Below are positions 26,068-32,988 of a stretch of DNA of 36,212 nucleotides, in pieces. Each line of letters begins with the position of its first letter. Position 1 is the stretch's first letter. The DNA comes from CAYVQE01 sp964633205 (GTDB lineage Bacteria; Myxococcota; B64-G9). The notes below the pieces were generated by a model. That model saw only the letters and a list, made by a program, of their open reading frames with translations. It was not told the DNA's origin and did no database searches. The position numbers and the translations under genes were made by a program. The DNA lies in NCBI GenBank assembly GCA_964633205.1, contig CAZWFN010000055.1:1-36212 (forward strand), in the 5' to 3' direction.

Positions 26068-26745
26068 ATGATGGTCGAGCCCGGCTTCGTCGAGCGCCTG
26101 CTGGCCCTGGTGGCCGAGCACCACACCTTGTGGGGGCCGCTGGTGCTGTTCGCCACCTCGCTGGTCGAGTACGTGTTTCCGCCCTTTCCGGGAGACGTGG
26201 TCACCCTGTTCGGCGCCTACCTGGTGGTCCAGGGCCTGTGGAGCTGGCCCTTCGCCATGGCGCTGACGGTGGGCGGTTCGCTGGCCGGCGCGACCATCGA
26301 CTACTTCATCGGCCGCTGGCTGGGCCGGCGCAGCGGGCGCCTGCCGGCGGCGGCCGAGGTGCGCGGCTGGACGCCGCTGACCCGCGAGAAGTACGAGCTG
26401 CTGCGGGCCAAGTTCCGCCGTTACGGCGCGGTCTACATCGCCGTCAACCGCTTTCTGCCGGGCATCCGTGCCTTTTTCTTCGTGGCCGCCGGGGCGGCCG
26501 GCATGCCCCTGGGCCGGGTGCTGTTCTACGCCGGCCTGTCGGCGGTGGCCTGGAACGGCTTGATCCTGGGCGTGGGCTACACGGTGGGGACCAACTGGCA
26601 GCGCTTGCGTTCGTTGTTCTATTCCTATACCAATCTGATCTGGATCCTGTTGGCTGTCGCCGCGGTGGCGGGATTGGTCTTCTGGGCGCTGCGCCGGAGG
26701 CGCCGCGGCCGTGCCGACCGGGGCATCGGGGAGGGCCCTCCATGA
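26068..26745 (+). CDS. DedA/VTT-family membrane protein
   Basis: 225 residues with four to five hydrophobic segments. The VTT (SNARE-associated) domain signatures are present: EYVFPPFPGDVVTLFGAYL near residue 35-52 (the re-entrant loop with acidic residue and Pro-Gly), and NRFLPGIRAFFFVAAGAAGM near 125-145 (the R-x3-G-x-R motif needed in E. coli YqjA/YghB). DedA proteins act in membrane homeostasis, and recent work links them to flipping of undecaprenyl phosphate or phospholipid. It follows the glycerol-phosphate dehydrogenase gene by 22 bases and overlaps the next kinase gene by four bases (ATGA). The start could be ATG 26068 or 26071. A basic tail (RRRRRGR) marks the cytoplasmic end. Confidence 0.9.
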   Translation: MMVEPGFVERLLALVAEHHTLWGPLVLFATSLVEYVFPPFPGDVVTLFGAYLVVQGLWSWPFAMALTVGGSLAGATIDYFIGRWLGRRSGRLPAAAEVRGWTPLTREKYELLRAKFRRYGAVYIAVNRFLPGIRAFFFVAAGAAGMPLGRVLFYAGLSAVAWNGLILGVGYTVGTNWQRLRSLFYSYTNLIWILLAVAAVAGLVFWALRRRRRGRADRGIGEGPP

Positions 26746-27521
26746 CGCGGCCGTCTGAACCGGAGAGCGAAAGCCACATCGCGGAACGCGTCGCCGCCCG
26801 CGACCGGCAGCGGGCCGAGTTCGCCGGCACGGTCAGCCATGACCTGAAGACACCCCTCAATGCCATCGTGGGCTTCACCAGCGTGCTACTGGCCGATGCC
26901 ACCGGTTTCGCGCCGGAGCAGAAACACCAGCTGCAGCTGGTCTACGACAGCGCGCGCAGCTTGCTCGAGCGCATCGACGCCCTGCTCGAGTTTCACCGCC
27001 TCGAGGGCGGCCGCATCGACGCCGCGCCGGAGTGGTTGTTGCCGGCGGAGCTGCTGGCCGCCCTGGCCGAGAGCCATCGGCGGGCGGCCGCCCGGGCCGG
27101 CGTCGAGCTGGTGCTGCCGCCGCCGGGCCGGGGACCGCAGCGGCTGCGGACCGACGCGCGCCTGGTCCGGCGCATCCTGGACGAGCTGGTCGACAACGCC
27201 ATCCGCTTCGGCGGCGCCGGGCCATGCCGGCTGGATCTGACCGCAGAAGCGGCGGCGGCCGGCGCGCTGCAGCTGCGTCTCGCAGTCCACAACGCCGCCG
27301 CCGGCGTTGCCGCCGAGCGCCGGCGGGAGCTCGAGACCAGCCTGGCGCCGCAGCCCGATCCGCTGGCGCGCAGCTACGCCGGACTGGGTCTGGGCCTGGC
27401 GCTGGCCCGCGAGGCGGCCCGCGCGCTGGGGGGCTTCATCGCGCTGGACGAGGTCGAAGGCCGGGCCCGGTTTTCACTGCTGCTGGAGCTGGCGGAGCGG
27501 GACGTCGCTGACGGGGGCTGA
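26742..27521 (+). CDS. Small histidine kinase without sensor domain, degenerate G1 box
   Basis: 259 residues from ATG 26742, which overlaps the DedA stop; GGGGAGGG precedes it. The HisKA domain begins almost at once, with H33 in VSHDLKTPLNAIVGF, then a HATPase_c domain with an N box (ELVDNAIRFGG) and a G2-like GLGLGLALAREAARALGG. The G1 box, normally DxGxG, reads HNAAAGV, so the Asp that contacts adenine and the first Gly are both missing, and no F box is clear. No membrane segment or sensor domain is present. It may get its input from the neighbouring DedA protein or act as a phosphatase or phosphotransfer element rather than a kinase. No response regulator is nearby. Confidence 0.85.
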   Translation: MTRPSEPESESHIAERVAARDRQRAEFAGTVSHDLKTPLNAIVGFTSVLLADATGFAPEQKHQLQLVYDSARSLLERIDALLEFHRLEGGRIDAAPEWLLPAELLAALAESHRRAAARAGVELVLPPPGRGPQRLRTDARLVRRILDELVDNAIRFGGAGPCRLDLTAEAAAAGALQLRLAVHNAAAGVAAERRRELETSLAPQPDPLARSYAGLGLGLALAREAARALGGFIALDEVEGRARFSLLLELAERDVADGG

Positions 27522-27528
27522 ATCGGAG

Positions 27529-28326
27529 TCAGGCCGCGGACTCCTCCTCGCCCTCCGGGGCCTCCTCGTCGTCGTCCGACACGGCGGCCGGGCCGCGGCG
27601 GCGGCGCACCAGGCGGTAGAGGCCCTCGGCCATGCCGAGCGCGACCATGCCGCCGATGACCACCACCAGCATCAGCGCGAACGAGGTCATCAGAATGGCG
27701 AAGACCAATGCGGCCAGCACCACCGCCAGCAGGGCCAGGGTGGTGCGGTCGATGCGCAGCTTCTTGAACGAGCGGTAGGGCACGTTGCTGACCATCAGCA
27801 GCGCCAGCAGCCCGACCACCGCCAGCACCAGCGGCTGGTCGGCGAGACCGCCGCCGCCCAGGCGGTGGTGCAGCAGCACCAGCGAGGCCAGCGCGGCGGC
27901 CGCCAGCGGAATGGGCAGGCCCATGAAGTGGTTCGCCGGACCGCGGGCCGAGGTGGCCAGCACGTTGAACCGCGCCAGGCGCAGCGCGCCGCAGGTGACG
28001 TAGACGAAGATCAGCGCCAGGCCGATCCAGCCGAAGCCCTGCAGCGCCCATTGCCAGTAGAGCACGGCCGGGGCCACCCCGAAGGAGATCAGATCGGCCA
28101 GCGAGTCGAGCTGTATGCCCATGTCGCTTTGGGTCTTGGTGATGCGCGCCACCCGGCCGTCGAGCGAGTCGAACACCACCGCGAACAGGATGGCCACCGC
28201 CGCCCGGTAGAAGCGATCCGGGGCCGCGCCCATGGACTCGACCATGGCGTACAGGCCGCAGAAGATGCTCGACACGGTGAACAGGTTGGGCAGCAAGAAG
28301 AGCATTTTGGGTGGCGATCGCGTCAC
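27529..28326 (-). CDS. pssA: CDP-diacylglycerol-serine O-phosphatidyltransferase
   Basis: 265 residues from GTG 28326, which has GGAGG nine bases upstream; in-frame starts further up lie beyond the promoter at 28355-28370. This is a class I CDP-alcohol phosphotransferase: the signature D-G-x2-A-R-x8-G-x3-D-x3-D is complete (D56, G57, A60, R61, G70, D74, D78), preceded by D53. Six to eight hydrophobic helices follow. The N-terminal LLPNLFTVSSIFCGLYAMV and the segment RLARFNV(L) are typical of PssA. It makes phosphatidylserine from CDP-diacylglycerol and serine, the precursor of phosphatidylethanolamine. The C-terminal tail is acidic. A partner decarboxylase (psd), often adjacent, is not in this window. 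Confidence 0.9.
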   Translation of the reverse strand: MTRSPPKMLFLLPNLFTVSSIFCGLYAMVESMGAAPDRFYRAAVAILFAVVFDSLDGRVARITKTQSDMGIQLDSLADLISFGVAPAVLYWQWALQGFGWIGLALIFVYVTCGALRLARFNVLATSARGPANHFMGLPIPLAAAALASLVLLHHRLGGGGLADQPLVLAVVGLLALLMVSNVPYRSFKKLRIDRTTLALLAVVLAALVFAILMTSFALMLVVVIGGMVALGMAEGLYRLVRRRRGPAAVSDDDEEAPEGEEESAA

Positions 28327-28354
28327 GTTGACATTCCTCCGCACAATGGATGCA

Positions 28355-28370
28355 AGCAACGTGCATGCCA
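28355..28370 (-). promoter_or_regulatory. Sigma-54 (-24/-12) promoter for pssA
   Basis: On the minus strand: TGGCATG (plus 28364-28370), CACG, TTGCT (28355-28359). The GG and GC are ten bases apart, and the -24 element is the same as at 8831. The predicted start near 28344 lies a few bases before the GGAGG and 18 bases before GTG 28326, which fits the gene well. Confidence 0.65.
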
Positions 28371-28484
28371 TGCGCGGGACAATCCGACCAGCGGGCCGAA
28401 AGTCGTTGCGGTGCGTCAAGTTGTGCTGCGGGGGGCGCCGGGCCGAGCCCGCGCGGGTGCGAAAGGCATTACGCGATACTTCAT

Positions 28485-28501
28485 GCCGGCGTAACGCCGG
28501 C
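28485..28501. repeat. Perfect inverted repeat
   Basis: GCCGGCG-TAA-CGCCGGC, seven base pairs with a three-base loop, in the gap between pssA and the pseudogene. There is no T tract. It could be an operator or a small hairpin upstream of pssA. Confidence 0.5.
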
Positions 28502-28632
28502 TGCGCAATCGAGCCGCAGCTGCCGCCCATGCATATTGGGGTTGATTGACCGTCTGCTCGGTGGCGTGCCAGTATCGCCGAAGATGCGATGCGATTGAGC
28601 CTTGCCGGGCGGAACCCGATGACAGAGGCCCG

Positions 28633-29820
28633 ATGACACAGGGTCGTGCGATGCGACGATGGAGACCATGTGAGCTGCTCGCGGCGGCCGTGTGGCTGGC
28701 GGTCGCCTCGGGCGCCGGCTGCTCGACCGAACAGCGGGGCGCGGCCTGCGACAGCGATGGCGACTGCGCGGCCGGGCAGGCCTGCGTCGAGGGCCTGTGC
28801 CGGGACGTGGAGTGCAAGCTGGATTCGGACTGCGCCGCCGGGCGGCAGCATCGAGTTCGAAGTGGTGTTCACGCCTTCCGGCACCGGCCAGGACACGGCG
28901 CTGCTGCGCCTGGTCACCGATGATCCCGAGCTGCGCATCGGCGCCGCCTACCCGGTCTACTGCGGGCTCGACGCCATCCAGCCCGGCCACGTCTGTCTGC
29001 CGCTGTTCGGCGAGGGCACCGCGCTCGATCTGCAGGCGCTACCGGCAGCGCTCGACTTCGGCGATGTGCGGCTCGATTGCAACAGCCGCGAGACCGCGGT
29101 GCGCATCTACAACCTCGGCGATGCCTGCAGCGTCCACGACATTTATCTGGAGATGCCCTACGACACGGCTTTCGAGCTCGTCTCCGCACCGGCCGTGCCC
29201 TTCGCGCTGGAGGCCGACGCCTCGCTCGAGGTCCGGCTGCGCTTCGGGCCCGACGCGGCCGGTCCCCAGGCCAACGCCCTGCTGATCGAGACCGATCAGA
29301 ATGCGGGGATTCCGCTGCGGGTGCCCCTGAGCGGTCGCGGGGTCCACGGCGATCAGGTCAGCGACGGCTTCAGCCTGCCCGACGAGATCCGCGTCGACGT
29401 GTTGTGGGTGGTCGACAACTCGGGCTCCATGGGCGAGGAGCAGGCGGCGCTGGCCGAGAGCTTCGGCTGGTTCATCGGCTTCGCCGTCGAGCTGGGGGTC
29501 GATTTCCACGTCGGGGTGGTGGCCACCGAGGTCAACGAGGTCGAGTACGAGGTGGGTGATCCGCCGCGCACGGTGTGGCCCGGCGTGCTGGTCCACGCGC
29601 CCGAGCAGCCTGCGGTGATCACCCCCCAGACGGTGGACCCCGAAGGAGCCTTCGCTGACAACGTGCAGCTTGGAACCTGCTGCTCCGACGAGCAGGAGGC
29701 CGGCCTACAGGCGGCCTGGATGGCCTTGAGCCGGGTCCCAACGCCGTCTGGTTCGGCGATCAGGTCCTGCCCGGGACCGGTTCGCAGATCGACATCGGCT
29801 ACACCGCCCTGTGCCTGTAG
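28633..29820 (+). pseudogene. Decayed third ASH/vWA gene, two internal deletions with frameshifts
   Basis: Three pieces of one gene can be joined. Piece A (28633 to about 28845) codes for a lipoprotein signal (VASGAGC) and a Cys-rich repeat (DSDGDC, DSDCAAG). Piece B (about 28845-29735), shifted by one base in frame, starts inside an ASH domain (GGSIEFEVVFTPSGTG), holds a complete second one (ALDFGDVRLDCNSRETAVRI) and the vWA start (VVDNSGSMGEEQ) up to LQAAWMALS. Piece C (about 29735-29820), back in the frame of A, codes for the family C-terminus (NAVWFGDQVLPG ... GYTALCL) and the TAG stop. By comparison with copies 1 and 2, about 150 residues are lost at the B/C joint, plus most of the N-terminal ASH domains at the A/B joint. 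It cannot give a full product as read. Confidence 0.85.
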
Positions 29821-29827
29821 CGCCGCG

Positions 29828-30574
29828 TCAGCGGCAGTCCGGGCAGACCTCGAAGTGATCGCGCCCCACGCCCAGGCGGCGGGCGAACTGATCGAGCATG
29901 AAGGTCGGGTAGAACTCGCGGCCGCAGCGGGCACACTTGCTCAGCGGCAGGTCGCGGTGCCACTTGACGATGGTGCGCAGCCCGTCCTTTTCCTCCAGCC
30001 CGATGCAGTCGGTGGGGCAGACGTAGACGCAGGCGCCGCAGCCGATGCAGGCCTCGGCCGCCTCGTCGTAGGGGCTCTCCATGCGTTTGTGCAGCCCGCG
30101 GCCGGCGAAGTCGATGGCGTGGGCACCGACCACCTCGCCGCAGACCCGGGCGCACAGACCGCAGAGAATGCAATCGTTGTCGCGGTCTTCCGGCTGGACC
30201 TCGAAGGGCGTGTCGGTCACGCCGTACTCGGCGGCCAGCTCGCGCACCTGGCGCGCCTGCGGCGCCTTGGCCATCAGCATCTGGAACACCAGCTTGCGGT
30301 GGCGCTGCACCGCGTCGGTGTCGAGGGAGATCTCGATCCCGTCCTGCAGCGGATAGTTGCACGAGGTGGTCACCTTGCGCTTGCGGCCCTTCTGCACCTC
30401 GACCAGGCACAGCCGGCAGGCGCCGTAAGGGCTGACCGCCTCGTGGTAGCACAGCGACGGCACCTCGTAGCCGAGCTTGCGTAGCTCGCCCAGCAGGCTG
30501 TCGCCGTAGCGGCCGGTGTAGCTGCGGCCCTCGACCTCAAAGGTGACCTCTTGGCCCGGCTTGGGATGGCTCAT
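29828..30574 (-). CDS. HoxU/NuoG-N-terminal-like iron-sulfur subunit of a diaphorase module
   Basis: 248 residues. Residues about 8-85 form a plant-type [2Fe-2S] domain (C-x10-C-x2-C-x13-C: CYHEAVSPYGACRLC ... C). Two [4Fe-4S] ferredoxin motifs follow (CILCGLCARVC and CIGCGACVYVCPTDC, about 137-190). In NuoG, HoxU and HydA the region between these carries a His-Cys3 cluster (HxxxCxxCxxxxxC); here that stretch reads AKAPQARQVRELAAEYG and has no Cys. The C-terminus adds a zinc-ribbon or rubredoxin-like CARC ... CPDC pair. There is no molybdopterin-like domain and no H-cluster domain. As last gene of the por-nuo operon, 18 bases after nuoF, it probably wires NuoF to an electron carrier. Could also be called a 2Fe-2S/4Fe-4S redox protein of unknown partner. 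Confidence 0.85.
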   Translation of the reverse strand: MSHPKPGQEVTFEVEGRSYTGRYGDSLLGELRKLGYEVPSLCYHEAVSPYGACRLCLVEVQKGRKRKVTTSCNYPLQDGIEISLDTDAVQRHRKLVFQMLMAKAPQARQVRELAAEYGVTDTPFEVQPEDRDNDCILCGLCARVCGEVVGAHAIDFAGRGLHKRMESPYDEAAEACIGCGACVYVCPTDCIGLEEKDGLRTIVKWHRDLPLSKCARCGREFYPTFMLDQFARRLGVGRDHFEVCPDCR

Positions 30575-30592
30575 GGTCGTCTACCCCTCGTC

Positions 30593-32473
30593 TCAGCTGA
30601 CATCCACGGCGTCGTACTTGCAGACGTCGTAGCAGACACCGCACTTGATGCACTTGGACTGGTCGATGACGTGCAGCTCGTCCTTGGCGCCACTGATGCA
30701 CTGCTCGGGGCACTTCTTCTTGCAGATCAAGCAGCCGGTGCAGTCGTCGTTGATATGGTAGGTGATCAGGTCCTTGCACACCCGGCCGCGGCACTTCTTG
30801 TCGCGGATGTGCTCCTCGTACTCCTCGCGGAAATAGCGCAGGGTCGACAGCAGCGGGTTGGGCGCCGTTTGGCCCAGGGCGCACAGCGAGCCCTCGGCCA
30901 CCGTCTCGCTGAGCTGCTCGAGCAGCTCGAGGTCGCCCTCGCGGCCCTGGCCGGCACAGATGCGGTCGACGATGGCGCACAGCTGGACCAGGCCGTCGCG
31001 GCAGGTGACGCACTTGCCGCAGGACTCGTCGGCCAAGAAGTGTAGGAAGTAGCGGGCGGTGTCGACCATGCAGGTGTCTTCGTCCATGACGATCATGCCG
31101 CCCGAGCCCATCATCGAGCCGGCCTCGGTCAGCGCGTCGAAGTCCACCGGCAGATCGAGCTTGTCGGCCGGCAGACAGCCGCCCGAGGGGCCGCCGGTCT
31201 GCACCGCCTTGAAGGCCTTGTCGCCCTGGATGCCGCCGCCGATGTCGTAGATGATCTGGCGCAGGGTGGTGCCCATGGGCACTTCCACCAGGCCGGTGTT
31301 GTTCACCTTGCCGACCAGGGCGAAGATCTTGGTGCCCTTGGAGCCGCCCCAGGGGTTGTCGCTGACGTCGCCGGTGCCGATGCTGGTGTACCACTCGACC
31401 CCGCGGTCGATGATCAGCGGCACGTTGGCCCAGGTCTCGACGTTGTTCAGGTCGGTGGGCTTGTCGTACAGGCCGGCCTCGACGGTGTGGATGTGCTTGG
31501 CCCGCGGCTCGCCGACCTCGCCCTCGATCGAGGCCATCAGCGCCGTCGACTCGCCGCAGACGAAGGCGCCGCCGCCGCGGTTGATCCGGATGTCGAAGTC
31601 CATTCCGGAGCCGAGGATGTCCTCGCCGAGCAGGCCCTTGGCCCGGGCTTGCTCCAGCGCGCCCCGCAGCCGCTCGACCGCGATCGGGTACTCGTTGCGC
31701 ACGTAGACGAAGCCTTGCGGCTTGCCCGGATGGCCGATGGCGTAGGCGCCGATCAGCATGCCCTCGATCACGGCGTGCGGGTTGCCCTCGAGCAGGGCGC
31801 GGTCCATGAACGCGCCCGGGTCGCCCTCGTCGGCGTTGCAGATGATATAGCGCACGCCGTCCTCGGAATGGGCCGCCCGGCAGCTGGCCCACTTGACCCC
31901 GGCCGGGAAACCGCCGCCGCCGCGGCCGCGCAGCCCGCTGCGCTTGATGCTGTCGACCAGCGCTTCCGGGTCTTCGGCCAGCGCCTTGGCCAGCGCACCG
32001 TAGCCGCCCTGGGCGATGTAGTCGTCGATCGAGTAGGGGTCGATGCTGGAGTTGCCGCCCAGCAGCAGCCGCTGCTGGTTGGCGTAGAAGGGCACGTCGT
32101 CTTCACAGGAGACCGGCTGGCCCTGCTCGACCGCGAACATCAGGCGCTCGATCGGCTCCCCGCCGACGATGGTGGTGTCGAGGATCTCGTCGACGTCGTC
32201 GAGTTTGACCCGCTGGTAGAACAGCTTGCCCGGGTGGATGACCACCAGCGGCCCGCGCTCGCAGAAGCCGTGGCAGCCGGTGAACTTGACGTCCACCTTG
32301 GCCCCCAGGCCGCGCTGCTCCAGGCCGGCCTTCAGGGCGGTGGCGATCTTGTCCGCTCCGTAGGCGACGCAGCCCGAGGTGCAGACCGAGATGGCCTTGC
32401 GCTCGGCCTCGCGCTCGTCGATCAGCTGCTGGCGGTATGCCTTCAGTTGGTTGGCGCTCTCGATTCGAGCCAT
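30593..32473 (-). CDS. NuoF/HydB-like NADH-binding flavoprotein subunit
   Basis: 626 residues from ATG 32473, with GAGGA upstream. Order: thioredoxin-like [2Fe-2S] domain (CTSGC ... CHGFC, about 25-110), the NuoF core with FMN/NADH site (GRGGGGFPAGVKW, CNADEGDPGAFMDR, GGGAFVCGESTAL, about 160-400), SLBB domain, [4Fe-4S] site (ESCGKCVTCRDG ... C), and a C-terminal pair of [4Fe-4S] ferredoxin motifs (CTGCLICKKKCPEQC, CIKCGVCYDVCKYD). This layout is that of the HydB/HndC/HoxF-type flavoprotein of electron-bifurcating and NAD-linked enzymes rather than respiratory complex I NuoF, which lacks the extra ends. It oxidises or forms NADH and passes electrons through its iron-sulfur chain. It starts four bases after the nuoE stop. 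Confidence 0.93.
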   Translation of the reverse strand: MARIESANQLKAYRQQLIDEREAERKAISVCTSGCVAYGADKIATALKAGLEQRGLGAKVDVKFTGCHGFCERGPLVVIHPGKLFYQRVKLDDVDEILDTTIVGGEPIERLMFAVEQGQPVSCEDDVPFYANQQRLLLGGNSSIDPYSIDDYIAQGGYGALAKALAEDPEALVDSIKRSGLRGRGGGGFPAGVKWASCRAAHSEDGVRYIICNADEGDPGAFMDRALLEGNPHAVIEGMLIGAYAIGHPGKPQGFVYVRNEYPIAVERLRGALEQARAKGLLGEDILGSGMDFDIRINRGGGAFVCGESTALMASIEGEVGEPRAKHIHTVEAGLYDKPTDLNNVETWANVPLIIDRGVEWYTSIGTGDVSDNPWGGSKGTKIFALVGKVNNTGLVEVPMGTTLRQIIYDIGGGIQGDKAFKAVQTGGPSGGCLPADKLDLPVDFDALTEAGSMMGSGGMIVMDEDTCMVDTARYFLHFLADESCGKCVTCRDGLVQLCAIVDRICAGQGREGDLELLEQLSETVAEGSLCALGQTAPNPLLSTLRYFREEYEEHIRDKKCRGRVCKDLITYHINDDCTGCLICKKKCPEQCISGAKDELHVIDQSKCIKCGVCYDVCKYDAVDVS

Positions 32474-32477
32474 GGCG

Positions 32478-32966
32478 TTATTCCTCATCATCCCCGGACT
32501 GCTTGGCGTCCTTCTTCTTGAGCTTGCGCAGTACCTTTTCGACCGCGGCCGGATCCATGTTGCCGTGGTACTCGCCGTCGATAATCATCAGCGGCCCCAG
32601 GGCGCAAGCCCCGACGCAGTTGACGGTCTCCAGCGTCAGGAACCGGTCGTCGGTCGTCTGGCCGGCCCCGATGTCGAAGTCCCGCTCCACCTGGTCGGCC
32701 AGCCGCGGCGCACCGCGGACGTGGCAGGCGGTGCCCATGCACACCGTGCAGATGTGGCGGCCGCGGGGCTCGAGGGAGAACGAGGCGAAAAAAGTGGCCA
32801 GCGAGTAAATCCTGGCCATGGGCACGTCGAGATCGCGGCTGACCCGCTGTAGGACATCCTTGGGCAAGTAGTTCTCCTCCGCCTGGATGTCCATCAGGAT
32901 GGCCAGCAGGTTGCTCGGCTGGCGATCGTGACGGTCGAGGATTTCGTTGAGCTTTGCATCGTCCAT
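32478..32966 (-). CDS. NuoE-like [2Fe-2S] thioredoxin-fold subunit
   Basis: 162 residues. An N-terminal helical bundle (YLPKDVLQRVSRDLDVPMARIYSLATFF) is followed by a thioredoxin-like [2Fe-2S] domain with ligands C-x4-C (VCMGTACHVRG) and C-x3-C (CVGACALGP). This is the 24-kDa subunit type found with NuoF, HoxF or HydB in complex I, NAD-linked hydrogenases and formate dehydrogenases. A Lys-rich, acidic tail closes it. AGGGAG lies eight bases before ATG 32966. It is 22 bases behind porB and four bases before nuoF, so it links the por and nuo halves of one operon. Confidence 0.92.
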   Translation of the reverse strand: MDDAKLNEILDRHDRQPSNLLAILMDIQAEENYLPKDVLQRVSRDLDVPMARIYSLATFFASFSLEPRGRHICTVCMGTACHVRGAPRLADQVERDFDIGAGQTTDDRFLTLETVNCVGACALGPLMIIDGEYHGNMDPAAVEKVLRKLKKKDAKQSGDDEE

Positions 32967-32988
32967 CGCGCGTGGACTCCCTTTCTCG

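Larger units (their letters stand above)
28327..28632. other. 306-base divergent intergenic region between pssA and the ASH/vWA pseudogene
   Basis: It contains the pssA ribosome-binding site (CCTCC on plus at 28336-28340), a sigma-54-like promoter pointing at pssA (28355-28370), and a perfect inverted repeat GCCGGCG-TAA-CGCCGGC at 28485-28501. I see no coding sequence. A degenerate -24-like element (TGGCGTG at 28562-28568, pointing right) could be a relic promoter of the pseudogene; its -12 half does not match. Confidence 0.55.

Noticed and set aside
28562..28578. A sigma-54-like element in front of the ASH/vWA pseudogene
   Set aside because: TGGCGTG is a fair -24 half, but the -12 position reads TATCG; at best a relic.
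28646..29820. Programmed frameshifting as an explanation of the broken third ASH/vWA gene
   Set aside because: Comparison with copies 1 and 2 shows missing sequence at both joints, and no slippery run is present, so deletion (or assembly collapse) explains it better.
29828..32966. A trimeric electron-bifurcating [FeFe]-hydrogenase (HydABC)
   Set aside because: NuoE and NuoF fit HydC and HydB, but the third protein lacks the H-cluster domain and its Cys motifs, and no hydrogenase gene is in the window.
29828..32966. Part of respiratory complex I (nuo operon)
   Set aside because: Only the NADH-module subunits are present, NuoF has extra ferredoxin ends, and the genes are tied to por; no quinone-module or membrane subunits occur.
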